Positions 43,348 through 51,032 of a stretch of 52,269 bases of DNA are shown in pieces; positions within the stretch are counted from its first letter, which is position 1, and every line of letters begins with the position of its first letter. Under the pieces are notes generated by a model. That model searched no databases and had not been told where the DNA came from. It saw only the letters and a program-made list of their open reading frames with translations. Made by a program: the position numbers and the translations under genes. Source of the stretch: an uncultured Clostridia bacterium (GTDB lineage Bacteria; Bacillota; Clostridia; Christensenellales; UBA1242); NCBI GenBank assembly GCA_948434855.1, contig CAOJFR010000005.1, positions 1 through 52,269 of the forward strand. Reading direction: 5' to 3'.

Positions 43348-44211
43348 TTATTCTCCTACAAATAAAGCCGATGTTCCACAAGGAAGCAAAACTCCATTTT
43401 CTTCCGTTGGCAAACAAAGCTCATACGCTTCTGCCTTGCCTTTAAATTTTTTCATTGCTAAGTTTAATATATTTTCCAAAACTGTTGCACCAAGCCCAGT
43501 TGTATAACTATTGATAAGCACAAATAGTGGCTTGTCAGAAAGAACCTTTGTGCAAAGTTCAACAAAGTCATAAAGATTATCTTCAAGCTTCCAAACCTCG
43601 CCGTTTGTTCCCCTGCCATAGCTTGGTGGGTCCATTATTATTGCATCATATTTATGTCCCCTTTTAATTTCACGATTAACAAACTTTGTGCAGTCATCAA
43701 CAATATAGCGAACAGGCCTATTCTCAAGCCCAGAAAGCTTAATATTTTCTTTGCAGCGGTCAACCATATTTTTTGCTGCATCAACATGGCAAACACTTGC
43801 GCCAGCATAACTGCAAGCCACTGTTGCGCCACCTGTATATCCAAACAAATTAAGCACATTAATTGGTCTGTTTGCATTTTTAATAAGGTCTATCATTCTG
43901 TCCCAATTATATGCCTGTTCTGGAAAAAGTCCTGTATGCTTAAATCCCATTGTTTTTAACGAAAACTTTAAATCCTTATAAGTCACTGTCCACTCTTCTG
44001 GAGTTTTCTTTAAAAATTGCCAACCACCGCCACCATTATCGCTTCTATGATACCACGCATTAAGTCCACTGTGCTTTGAAAGCTCTTTTTGTGCATGCCA
44101 AATAACCTGAGGGTCTGGACGAAGCAAACAAACTCCATTCCAATTCTCAAGCTTTTCGCCATCTCCAGTGGCTATAACCTTATACTCTTTCCAATTACTT
44201 GCAATTTTCAT
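43348..44211 (-). CDS. Class I SAM-dependent (rRNA-type) methyltransferase
   Basis: The 287-residue product resembles the catalytic part of RlmI/RlmK-type enzymes (Methyltrans_SAM family): VLNLFGYTGGATVACSYAGA (SAM-binding, about 119-138), VDAAKNMVDRCKENIKLSG and the target-site motif DPPSYGRG. There is no PUA domain. AAGGA precedes the ATG, and it lies between the CBS protein gene (7-base gap) and the pseudouridine synthase gene. Substrate, probably rRNA, is inferred from family and neighbours. Confidence 0.88.
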   Translation of the reverse strand: MKIASNWKEYKVIATGDGEKLENWNGVCLLRPDPQVIWHAQKELSKHSGLNAWYHRSDNGGGGWQFLKKTPEEWTVTYKDLKFSLKTMGFKHTGLFPEQAYNWDRMIDLIKNANRPINVLNLFGYTGGATVACSYAGASVCHVDAAKNMVDRCKENIKLSGLENRPVRYIVDDCTKFVNREIKRGHKYDAIIMDPPSYGRGTNGEVWKLEDNLYDFVELCTKVLSDKPLFVLINSYTTGLGATVLENILNLAMKKFKGKAEAYELCLPTEENGVLLPCGTSALFVGE

Positions 44212-44218
44212 ACTTTCC

Positions 44219-44935
44219 TTAATAGTTATCCAAAATCTTGTTTAAGTCAATAATATCTGCGTTAACAACAACTGCCTTTGGTGGCTCATTATAGTTTCCA
44301 TTCTCAGTCAAAATAACACTAGAAAGTTTCCTGTTTTGTGAAAACATATAAATTATATTTTCTACGGTAATATTTGCAGGTGCAACCTCATAGTGATTTG
44401 TTTCATTAAAAATGTCAATGCACTTTGAAACTGGCTCCGCAATAGCCTCATCCAAATCTTTTTTTTGCATAACAATTTTTGCAAAAGTGTCAACAATCAT
44501 TTTGCGATTAATTACGCCAACCAAAGTTTTTGAGATATAAACAGGAACAATAGAATATCCATTTTTCCCTATCTCTAAAATAACATCTTTAAGACTTGTG
44601 TCGCCATCAACAGAATATACACTTCTTGGTTTAAGGCACTCCATAACTTTTGGCGGAGTATTTATTAGCCTTGCAATTTTTTCAAGTTTTTCAACCACTG
44701 CTGTATTAGGCTCTGCAATAATCTCGTCATCGCTTTTGTGCACAATTGCATTTCTGAGCCTTCCATAATCAATAAGGTCTTCTTCAAATTTAGAAACCAC
44801 AGTGTTAACTGTTGCAACTCTTCTTATCATATCTGAATATGTTAAGCTTCTCTTAATTGAATAAATGTCACGTATTCCCTGATCTAGTCTGTTGTATGCC
44901 TTTATAAATCTTTTTGCATTAACATTTTCTTCCAT
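44219..44935 (-). CDS. HEPN-like plus tandem CBS domain protein
   Basis: The 238-residue cytoplasmic product has an N-terminal helical domain (about 1-95) with RLRNAIVHKSDDEII, an R-x4-H arrangement (RNAIVH) like that of HEPN ribonuclease-type domains. Two CBS motifs follow (about 100-157 and 162-236), which usually bind adenine nucleotides. It is the first gene of an apparent operon with two RNA-modification genes. Nucleotide-gated RNA binding or cleavage is a hypothesis; the CBS assignment is firm, HEPN is tentative. Confidence 0.75.
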   Translation of the reverse strand: MEENVNAKRFIKAYNRLDQGIRDIYSIKRSLTYSDMIRRVATVNTVVSKFEEDLIDYGRLRNAIVHKSDDEIIAEPNTAVVEKLEKIARLINTPPKVMECLKPRSVYSVDGDTSLKDVILEIGKNGYSIVPVYISKTLVGVINRKMIVDTFAKIVMQKKDLDEAIAEPVSKCIDIFNETNHYEVAPANITVENIIYMFSQNRKLSSVILTENGNYNEPPKAVVVNADIIDLNKILDNY

Positions 44936-45047
44936 AAAATGCTCCTTATATATTTATAATATCAAAAACGGAATAAAGTGTCAAAAATAATAGCCGACTA
45001 TTATGGCTATAAACAAATTAAAATACCTTTTTTAACAAAAAATTCTC

Positions 45048-45075
45048 TTGCAATTATCCCAAAAAGTGTTATAAT
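45048..45075 (+). promoter_or_regulatory. Promoter of the SRP RNA gene
   Basis: TTGCAA, 16-base spacer, TATAAT with TG one base upstream (extended -10). The predicted start is near 45082. Confidence 0.75.
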
Positions 45076-45082
45076 ACTATTA

Positions 45083-45356
45083 TGCCGTGCTAAATGGGGA
45101 GCTAGTAGTGCCCTGTAACCTGAGATCTACTATAGCAGGATTGACCGCACTTTTAGACATAAGATATGGAAGGTCGCATCAAGCAAGAGGTGTTGATAAC
45201 AAGGTCTTAAGCAATAAAACTTCGTGAACCGTGTCAGAGCCTGACCGCAGCAGCACTAAGCGAAATCTTTTATGTGCCTTAAGGTAGCTTTGTTGGAGCT
45301 GTCTACTTGGTTTCCACTTCGGTATTTTATGGCAACAAGTGTGCACGGCATTTTTT
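45083..45356 (+). ncRNA. ffs: Signal recognition particle RNA, large (Alu-domain) type
   Basis: About 270 nt. The ends pair (TGCCGTGC near 45083 with GCACGGCA at 45343). Near the 5' end GGGGAGCTAGTAGTGCCCTGTAACC matches the Alu-domain start of Gram-positive scRNA, as in Bacillus. The S-domain signature GTGTCAGAGCCTGACC followed by GCAGCAGCACTAAGCG (about 45230-45262) is the Ffh-binding helix. It is a plus-strand gene between minus-strand genes, with its own promoter and terminator. Motifs are read directly; the exact ends are estimated. Confidence 0.92.
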
Positions 45357-45365
45357 AAAGAATTC

Positions 45366-45396
45366 ACACCAAGATAATGCTTGGTGTTTTTTATTT
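45366..45396 (+). terminator. Terminator of the SRP RNA gene
   Basis: Perfect stem ACACCAAG/CTTGGTGT followed by TTTTTATTT, ten bases after the mature 3' end. Confidence 0.85.
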
Positions 45397-45408
45397 ATAT
45401 TATTAACA

Positions 45409-45437
45409 AAAAAGAGGGCTTTAGTCACCCTCTTTTT
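45409..45437 (-). terminator. Terminator of the tiny gene 45421-45513
   Basis: Perfect 10-bp stem AAAAAGAGGG/CCCTCTTTTT around a 9-base loop containing the stop codon of the tiny gene, with A/T runs. Confidence 0.8.
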
Positions 45438-45513
45438 CTTCAATACCTGCAAGTTCTGCAATTATGCCAGAAACATAATCTCTAACGTGCATTTTAAGCT
45501 CCTCTACTCCCAT
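45421..45513 (-). CDS. Tiny protein gene (30 residues, or 49 with an upstream start)
   Basis: GGGAG lies seven bases before an ATG that opens MGVEELKMHVRDYVSGI and ends EEKEGD, helical and acidic. In-frame ATGs at 45570 and 45549 would give 49 or 42 residues but lack ribosome sites. A good promoter (TTGACA-17-TATAGT at 45633-45661), a hairpin at the predicted 5' end of the RNA and a terminator at the stop codon frame it as a complete small gene. Function unknown; no Spo0E-type signature. Confidence 0.6.
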   Translation of the reverse strand: MGVEELKMHVRDYVSGIIAELAGIEEKEGD

Positions 45514-45599
45514 AATTTTTCTCCCTTTGTTTAAATTTTCATTATCCATTGTTATATTATATTCAGCCATTGCTCATAATATTACAAAAATGAACTTTT

Positions 45600-45628
45600 A
45601 AAATAAAACTCTTTAATAGTTTTATTTT
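45600..45628 (-). promoter_or_regulatory. 5'-terminal stem-loop in the leader of the tiny gene
   Basis: Perfect 11-bp stem AAAATAAAACT/AGTTTTATTTT with a 7-base loop. The predicted transcription start (near 45626) falls in its first bases, so the RNA would begin with a hairpin. There is no T tract, so it is not a terminator. Confidence 0.6.
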
Positions 45629-45632
45629 CATT

Positions 45633-45661
45633 ACTATATAACAGAGTTCTCGTTTTGTCAA
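45633..45661 (-). promoter_or_regulatory. Promoter of the tiny gene
   Basis: On the minus strand: perfect TTGACA, 17-base spacer, TATAGT. Confidence 0.7.
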
Positions 45662-45684
45662 TAGGCTTCAAAAATTTTTTTAAG

Positions 45685-45712
45685 AAAAATCACTGGACTT
45701 CCAGTGTTTTTG
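45685..45712 (-). terminator. Terminator of the 277-residue exported protein gene
   Basis: Inverted repeat CACTGGA/TCCAGTG with A/T runs on both sides, immediately after the stop codon. Confidence 0.7.
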
Positions 45713-45714
45713 TT

Positions 45715-46548
45715 TTACATTTTTTCGTTTCCTTCTGTTTTGTCTTGATAATTTGAAGCCTTAACATGAAGTTCATTTCCCCTAGCCAGCCCATTAAAGT
45801 TATCAATAATAAATGAGGTTTCAACTTCACTTGAATTAATTAATGAAATTGAGCTTAAATATTTTTCCATATAATCATTCATTGTTTCTTCACTTTGCAA
45901 AATTTCTTTTGGAACATCAAAATTAACATTTTTTGTATAATGATAATAATCTTCTCTCATTCCAAGAAGTCCATCAACCTTGTTAACAGTTGTGGCAGAA
46001 GTCACAATATTACAATCAAAGTTATTCTCATCACTTTGATTGAAAAAATATCCACCAATATATGAACTTACATAGTCACCATAACTTTCTTTTTCTGGGT
46101 CAGTTAAAACTGTTTCATATTTATTAAGCTTATTAATGATTTCTATAATCTTTTCAGAGGTTGGAGTTATTTCAACATCTAAGTCAGCATTATTAATATT
46201 TTCAATTATATTATATCTGGTGATATTAGAGTTAGAATCATAAATTTTGTTATCTTCATTTTGCATGGTTGCCCTAATAAAGCAAGGTGTCTTGCCCTGA
46301 TAAGCAGAAATATATACACTGACTGGTGTGTTTTTATTTCCTGTAAGAAGTCTAAATTCACCCTTGTCATACAAAGTATTAAAATCTTCACTTATTCTTT
46401 CGCAAATAACATTTGCAAGATCATAATATTCATATTTATCAATCTTTGCCTGACTTGGAATTGCCCAACCAAGTGTTCCACCCAAAATTGCTGCAGAAAC
46501 TGTTGCACCAGCTATGCCCGAAATAATACAATTTGTTTTTCTTTTCAT
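45715..46548 (-). CDS. Uncharacterised exported protein
   Basis: The 277-residue product has a basic start and hydrophobic segment (about 8-30, IISGIAGATVSAAILGGTLGWAI) followed by SQAK, a plausible signal peptidase site or membrane anchor. The rest is hydrophilic and Asn/Glu-rich with no recognised domain. It has its own terminator; GGAG lies before the ATG. Neighbours (SRP RNA, adhE) say nothing about its role. Confidence 0.65.
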   Translation of the reverse strand: MKRKTNCIISGIAGATVSAAILGGTLGWAIPSQAKIDKYEYYDLANVICERISEDFNTLYDKGEFRLLTGNKNTPVSVYISAYQGKTPCFIRATMQNEDNKIYDSNSNITRYNIIENINNADLDVEITPTSEKIIEIINKLNKYETVLTDPEKESYGDYVSSYIGGYFFNQSDENNFDCNIVTSATTVNKVDGLLGMREDYYHYTKNVNFDVPKEILQSEETMNDYMEKYLSSISLINSSEVETSFIIDNFNGLARGNELHVKASNYQDKTEGNEKM

Positions 46549-46647
46549 AAACCAAGCTCCTATACTTTTCTAAAACAATTATATTTTACAATAAATTAAT
46601 AAAATAGTCAATACCTCATAAAAAAAGCAAAGCTATAAATTATAAAA

Positions 46648-46676
46648 AACCACACCAATAAAATAAAGGTGTGGTT
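46648..46676 (-). terminator. Terminator of adhE
   Basis: Perfect 9-bp stem AACCACACC/GGTGTGGTT with an 11-base loop, followed on the minus strand by TTTTT. Confidence 0.8.
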
Positions 46677-46683
46677 AATAATT

Positions 46684-49299
46684 TTATTTTATATTTTTTC
46701 CAGCAGTGCCATAGAATGAGTTTAAATACATTTGTTTAAGTTCACTAACAAGTGGATATCTTGGATTTGCTCCAGTGCACTGGTCATCAAAAGCCTTAAG
46801 ACTCATATCATCAACTGTTGCAAGAAAATCTTGTTCGCTAATGTTATATTCTGCGATTGTTTTCTTAATGCCAATTTTTGCTTTAAGCTCATCAATTGCT
46901 TTAATAAGGCTTTCCATTTTTTGCTTGTCTGTATTTCCTTCAAGTCCCAAACTTTCAGCAATCTCAGCATAACGTCTTAGTGTTTTTGGATAATCATATT
47001 GTGGGAATGTTCCCATTTTAACAGGTGTTTCACTTGCATTAAATCTAATAACTTCATTAATAACTAAAGCATTTGCAATTCCGTGAGGAATGTGATGGAA
47101 TGCCCCAAGTTTGTGAGCAAGTGAATGACAAACTCCAAGGAATGCGTTTGCAAAAGCAATACCAGCCATGGTTGCAGCATTTGCCATTTTTTCACGAGCA
47201 ACAAAGTCAGTTTGACCACTTTCATAAGCACGTGGCAAATATTCAAAAATAATTTTAATTGCCTGAAGAGCGAGGCCATCAGTATAATCTGATGCCATAA
47301 CTGAAACATATGCCTCTAAGCTATGAATAAGTGCATCAATTCCAGATGCAGCAGTAAGCCCTCTTGGTGCACTCATCATCATATCTGTGTCAACAATGCT
47401 CATGTTAGGAAGAAGTGCATAGTCTGCAAGAGGATATTTAATTCCAGTTTCATCATCTGTGATAACGGCAAACGGAGTAACCTCTGAGCCTGTTCCTGAA
47501 CTTGTTGGAACCGCAATAAAGTATGCCTTTTCGCCCATCTTTGGAAATTCATAAATTCTCTTTCTAATATCAGCAAAACGAAGAGCCATGTCAGAAAACT
47601 CAACTTCTGGGTGTTCATATAAAACCCACATAATTTTAGCAGCATCCATGGCTGAGCCACCACCAACTGCAATTATGCAATCTGGCGCAAACGCAGTCAT
47701 AAGTTCTGCACCCTTTTTTGCACAAGAAAGCGTTGGGTCTGATGGAACATCAAAGAAAACTTGGTTTGAAATGCCCATTTCATTAAGGTCTTTAATAATA
47801 GGGTCAACAAAACCATTATTAAACAAAAAGTTGTCAGTAACAATAAACACTTTCTTTTTATTCATAACAGTGTTTAATTCCTTCAAAGCAACTGGCAAGC
47901 AGCCTTTTTTGAAGTATACTTTTTCTGGAAGTCTAAGCCACAACATATTTTCCCTCCTCATTGCAATAGTTTTTATATTAAGCAAATGCTTAACGCTAAC
48001 GTTTTCTGAAACAGAGTTGCCACCCCAAGTTCCGCAACCAAGTGTAAGCGATGGATTCATCTTAAAGTTATAAAGGTCGCCAATTCCACCAAAAGAAGAT
48101 GGAGTGTTAATGAGAATTCTGCAGGTTCTCATCTTATCTTCATAAAAAGCAAGTTTTTCAGGCTCTGAAACAGTGTCAATATAAAGTGATGAAGTGTGAC
48201 CATAGCCACCCTCTTTAATTAAGATTTTTGCATTAAGAACTGCATTTTCAAAAGTGTCATATTTATAAACTGCAAGCACTGGAGAAAGTTTTTCTCTGGC
48301 AAGCTTTTCTCTTTCAAGGTCATAGTCATCAATTTCTGCCATTAAAATTTTGGTGTTTGCCGGAACCTTAATTCCTGCAAGCTCTGCAATATATTCTGCA
48401 GTTTTTCCAACAATTCCCGCATTGAGTGCACCATTTTTAAACATAACTTCAGTAAGTTTTTTCTTTTCAGAATCTGTCAAGAAATAGCAATTTCTATATG
48501 AAAACTCTTTTTTAACTGTTGCATAAATTTTTTCATCAACAAGCACTGCTTGTTCACTGGCACAAATCATTCCGTTATCAAAAATTTTAGAGTGAATAAT
48601 AGAATTGACTGCCATTTTAATGTCTGCACTTTTATCAATAATTGCAGGAGTGTTTCCTGCACCAACTCCAATAGCAGGTTTTCCAGAAGAGTATGCCGCC
48701 TTAACCATAGAAGGTCCGCCAGTTGCAAGAATAATATGACTATTTTTCATTGCAATGTTAGAAAACTCAACAGAAGGCTCATCAATCCAACCAATAATGT
48801 CTTCCGGAGCGCCAGCCTTAACAGCCGCCTCAAGCAACAACTTTGCTGTTGCAATGGTGCATTGCTTTGCTCTTGGATGTGGACTAATAATAATTCCATT
48901 TCTAGTTTTAAGAGCAAGAAGCACTTTAAAAATTACTGTTGAGGTTGGGTTTGTTGTTGGAATAATTGCTGCAACAAGTCCAATTGGGTCGGCAATTCTT
49001 GCATAGCCATAAGCCTTATCTTCTTCAATAACGCCAACTGTCTTTTCATTTTTATAAGCGTTATAAATATACTCTGAAGCAAAATGATTTTTTACAACCT
49101 TGTCTTCCATAACGCCCATGCCAGTTTCATCACAAGCCATTTTTGCAAGTTCAATTCTGTTTGCGTTTGCAACAAGAGCAACTTCTCTAAAAATTTTATC
49201 AACCTGCTCTTGTGTATAGCATGAATATTTTTTCTGAGCAAGTTTAATTTGTTTAATTTTCCCCATTAAGGATTCTTCACTGTTAACATATATTTCCAT
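46684..49299 (-). CDS. adhE: Bifunctional aldehyde-alcohol dehydrogenase AdhE
   Basis: The 871-residue product makes ethanol from acetyl-CoA in two NADH-dependent steps. The N-terminal half is a CoA-acylating aldehyde dehydrogenase with the catalytic Cys246 in GMICASEQ and the nucleotide-binding GVGAGNTPAI. The C-terminal half is an iron-dependent alcohol dehydrogenase with GGGSAMDAAK and metal-binding His residues (CHSLAHKLGAFHHIPHG). Length is standard. AAGGAG precedes the ATG, and a perfect 12-bp palindrome (49320-49331) lies in the leader. It marks a mixed-acid or ethanol fermenter. Confidence 0.98.
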   Translation of the reverse strand: MEIYVNSEESLMGKIKQIKLAQKKYSCYTQEQVDKIFREVALVANANRIELAKMACDETGMGVMEDKVVKNHFASEYIYNAYKNEKTVGVIEEDKAYGYARIADPIGLVAAIIPTTNPTSTVIFKVLLALKTRNGIIISPHPRAKQCTIATAKLLLEAAVKAGAPEDIIGWIDEPSVEFSNIAMKNSHIILATGGPSMVKAAYSSGKPAIGVGAGNTPAIIDKSADIKMAVNSIIHSKIFDNGMICASEQAVLVDEKIYATVKKEFSYRNCYFLTDSEKKKLTEVMFKNGALNAGIVGKTAEYIAELAGIKVPANTKILMAEIDDYDLEREKLAREKLSPVLAVYKYDTFENAVLNAKILIKEGGYGHTSSLYIDTVSEPEKLAFYEDKMRTCRILINTPSSFGGIGDLYNFKMNPSLTLGCGTWGGNSVSENVSVKHLLNIKTIAMRRENMLWLRLPEKVYFKKGCLPVALKELNTVMNKKKVFIVTDNFLFNNGFVDPIIKDLNEMGISNQVFFDVPSDPTLSCAKKGAELMTAFAPDCIIAVGGGSAMDAAKIMWVLYEHPEVEFSDMALRFADIRKRIYEFPKMGEKAYFIAVPTSSGTGSEVTPFAVITDDETGIKYPLADYALLPNMSIVDTDMMMSAPRGLTAASGIDALIHSLEAYVSVMASDYTDGLALQAIKIIFEYLPRAYESGQTDFVAREKMANAATMAGIAFANAFLGVCHSLAHKLGAFHHIPHGIANALVINEVIRFNASETPVKMGTFPQYDYPKTLRRYAEIAESLGLEGNTDKQKMESLIKAIDELKAKIGIKKTIAEYNISEQDFLATVDDMSLKAFDDQCTGANPRYPLVSELKQMYLNSFYGTAGKNIK

Positions 49300-49319
49300 A
49301 ATTTTCTCCTTACCAATTT

Positions 49320-49331
49320 ATTGTATACAAT
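49320..49331. promoter_or_regulatory. Palindrome in the adhE leader, possible operator
   Basis: Perfect 12-bp palindrome ATTGTATACAAT, 21 bases before the adhE ATG. TTGT...ACAA ends recall Rex-type redox operators, but the spacing is shorter than the Rex consensus, so the regulator is unassigned. Confidence 0.4.
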
Positions 49332-49353
49332 TTGCTAAAAAAAGTCCAATAAA

Positions 49354-49377
49354 AAAGCGGCTAAGAACAGCCACTTT
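49354..49377 (-). terminator. Terminator of spo0A
   Basis: Stem AAAGYGGCT/AGCCRCTTT with one G-T wobble and a 6-base loop; followed on the minus strand by TTTATT. It separates spo0A from adhE. Confidence 0.8.
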
Positions 49378-49402
49378 ATAATAATTTGTAATAATTTTTA
49401 TT

Positions 49403-50158
49403 TTAAACATCAAGGAGCATTTTATCTGCAACAAGAGCAATAAATTCACCATTTGTTGGCTTTTCGTTGTTTGAATAAACAGTAAGCCCAAAAATGTTGT
49501 TAATGTTTTCAATTTTGCCTCTGTTCCAAGCAACTTCAATAGCGTGCCTAATTGCCCTTTCAACCTTAGAGGCAGAAGTGTCAAAACGCTCTGCAATTGA
49601 TGGATAAAGCTTTTTAGTTATAGAATTAATAATATCTGGGTCATCCATTGCAAGCTTAATTGCCTCTCTCAAAAATTGATAACCTTTAATGTGTGCTGGA
49701 ATGCCAACGGTAATAAAGATGTTTGTAATTTTTTCTTCAATTTCTTTGCCAAACTCAGGTTTTGCACCAGAAGAAGCATTCATATCTTCCTCAAATAAAT
49801 CCTTAACTCTTTTTGCAAGAAGGTTTTCGCTGATTGGCTTAAGCATATAATAGCTAGCTCCAAAACTCATTGCCTTTTTAATAAATGTTTCGCTAGAGAG
49901 TGATGAAATAACAATAATTTTTGTTTTGCTATTTTTATTTTTTGCTTGCTCAATAACTTCAAAACCATCTGCGTGTGGAAGCACCAAATCCAAAATAACA
50001 ATGTCATACTCGTTAGCTGCAATAAGTTTTAATGCCTCTTCACCATCAGTGGTTTTGTCAATTTCACCAAACAATTCATCTTCTGTAAGCCTGTCTGAAA
50101 TACAATTTAGTTCTTCAGCGTTTTCATTAGCAAGGAGTAATTTTAAACAATTTTCCAT
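49403..50158 (-). CDS. spo0A: Sporulation transcription factor Spo0A
   Basis: The 251-residue product has an N-terminal receiver (about 5-125) with the phospho-acceptor Asp57 in VILDLVL, Ser85 and Lys107 (LKP). The C-terminal Spo0A DNA-binding domain is strongly conserved (LYPSIAERFDTSASKVERAIRHAIEVAW, KPTNGEFIALVADKM). It governs entry into sporulation and stationary-phase genes. Where most Spo0A have the metal-binding Asp pair (ADDN), this one has ANEN, with one acid lost. A moderate promoter-like TTGTGA-18-TATGAT and AAGGAAG precede it. Confidence 0.96.
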   Translation of the reverse strand: MENCLKLLLANENAEELNCISDRLTEDELFGEIDKTTDGEEALKLIAANEYDIVILDLVLPHADGFEVIEQAKNKNSKTKIIVISSLSSETFIKKAMSFGASYYMLKPISENLLAKRVKDLFEEDMNASSGAKPEFGKEIEEKITNIFITVGIPAHIKGYQFLREAIKLAMDDPDIINSITKKLYPSIAERFDTSASKVERAIRHAIEVAWNRGKIENINNIFGLTVYSNNEKPTNGEFIALVADKMLLDV

Positions 50159-50296
50159 AAAAACTTCCTTAATAATTTTTTCCTCGCTTTTTTCCGAGCA
50201 AAACTATCATAGCACAAGCAATTAGATTTTCACAATTCATAAAACATTTTCAGTTGTCAAATATGATTGAATTTTATTATAAAGTGTCGCATTTTG

Positions 50297-50578
50297 TCAC
50301 ATTACAAACCATGCGAAGTTTTTATCCAAATAAATGACCTTTCTTGTATCATTAACAATAATGTGATACGCCATGCATTGTTCACCAATATCTTCAACAA
50401 TTGTTCTAACAATGCTAAAAACATTTTGAATTGCAAAGTCCCTGCCATCATCTGCAACAATTTTAAGAGGAATTATCTGTGCATTTGGCCTCATATCCGC
50501 AATCACACGAATAAATTTTTTTTCTTGAGCGTCACTATTTGTTTTTGCCATAATGGTTGTTTTGTTTTTAATAGCCAT
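50297..50578 (-). CDS. Uncharacterised 93-residue protein
   Basis: A small soluble protein of alternating beta and alpha pattern (FIRVIADMRPNAQIIPLKIVADD, then YHIIVNDTRKVIYLDKNFAWFVM). I do not recognise the family. No clear ribosome site precedes either the first ATG or the in-frame Met10. It lies directly upstream of spo0A on the same strand, with about 140 bases between. Confidence 0.6.
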   Translation of the reverse strand: MAIKNKTTIMAKTNSDAQEKKFIRVIADMRPNAQIIPLKIVADDGRDFAIQNVFSIVRTIVEDIGEQCMAYHIIVNDTRKVIYLDKNFAWFVM

Positions 50579-50630
50579 AAAATAAGGCTTGTCAAAAAAA
50601 TATATTTTAATTCAAAATTGCACAAAAAAA

Positions 50631-50651
50631 ACCTGACGAAATGTCAGGTTA
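50631..50651 (-). terminator. Terminator of the zinc-ribbon protein gene
   Basis: Perfect 8-bp stem AACCTGAC/GTCAGGTT with loop GAAAT, followed on the minus strand by eight T residues; it overlaps the stop codon. Confidence 0.9.
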
Positions 50652-50978
50652 TTTGTGAAAATTATTAATTGTCTTCATCCTAGCTCTGCACTCTTTGCAA
50701 AGCGAAGGCTTAAAAAATCCTTTCTCCTTAAAAAACTTTTGTTCAGATGCCGACCAAATAAAATCTTTTTCACACTTTTTGCATTTAAGAGTTTTGTCAG
50801 CAAAAACATTTGCAAGCCTTTCTTTTTCAGCAAGCTTTGCAAGTTTCTCATTTTCTTTAGCCTGCTTTTGTTTTTCTTTTTCAGCAAGCTTTCTCTGTTC
50901 TTCAAGCTCAGCTTCTCTAATTTGTCTTTCGTCTTCCATGGCCAAAAGTTCAGCCATTGAATAATGTTCTTCTTCCAT
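50649..50978 (-). CDS. Zinc-ribbon (zf-trcl type) protein with charged coiled coil
   Basis: The 109-residue product has a charged Glu/Lys coiled coil (about 17-58) and a C-terminal zinc ribbon, KTLKCKKCEKDFIWSASEQ followed by FFKEKGFFKPSLCKECRARM, with CxxC pairs at about 66-69 and 93-96. This is the pattern of the small zf-trcl family (CxxC-x-x-F...EQxF...GF...CxxCR). Function unknown; a nucleic-acid or ribosome-associated role is a guess. AGGAG precedes the ATG. Confidence 0.8.
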   Translation of the reverse strand: MEEEHYSMAELLAMEDERQIREAELEEQRKLAEKEKQKQAKENEKLAKLAEKERLANVFADKTLKCKKCEKDFIWSASEQKFFKEKGFFKPSLCKECRARMKTINNFHK

Positions 50979-50990
50979 AAAATCTCCTAA

Positions 50991-51032
50991 ACTCAGTATT
51001 TTTCAGGTGTTATGCAACACATAGCACCTTAA
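50991..51032 (+). repeat. Dispersed palindromic element, copy 7 (rearranged; between valS and the zinc-ribbon gene)
   Basis: The palindromic part GGTGTTATG-CAA-CACATAGCACC is kept, but the adjoining segment reads CAGTATTTTTCA, the inverse of the TGAAAAAYAC found in other copies. It ends at the valS stop codon. Confidence 0.7.

Noticed and set aside
47588..48073. 161-codon antisense frame over adhE
   Set aside because: The real adhE frame is full length and conserved here; the antisense frame has no start signals.
50281..50290. TGTCGCA near spo0A as a 0A box
   Set aside because: One mismatch to TGTCGAA and distal to the predicted promoter; not enough to call autoregulation.
16593..51032. Dispersed palindromes considered as Rho-independent terminators
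   Set aside because: The stems GTGTTATG/CATAACAC are not followed by a T tract, true terminators sit beside several copies, and the upstream TGAAAAACAC part is equally conserved.
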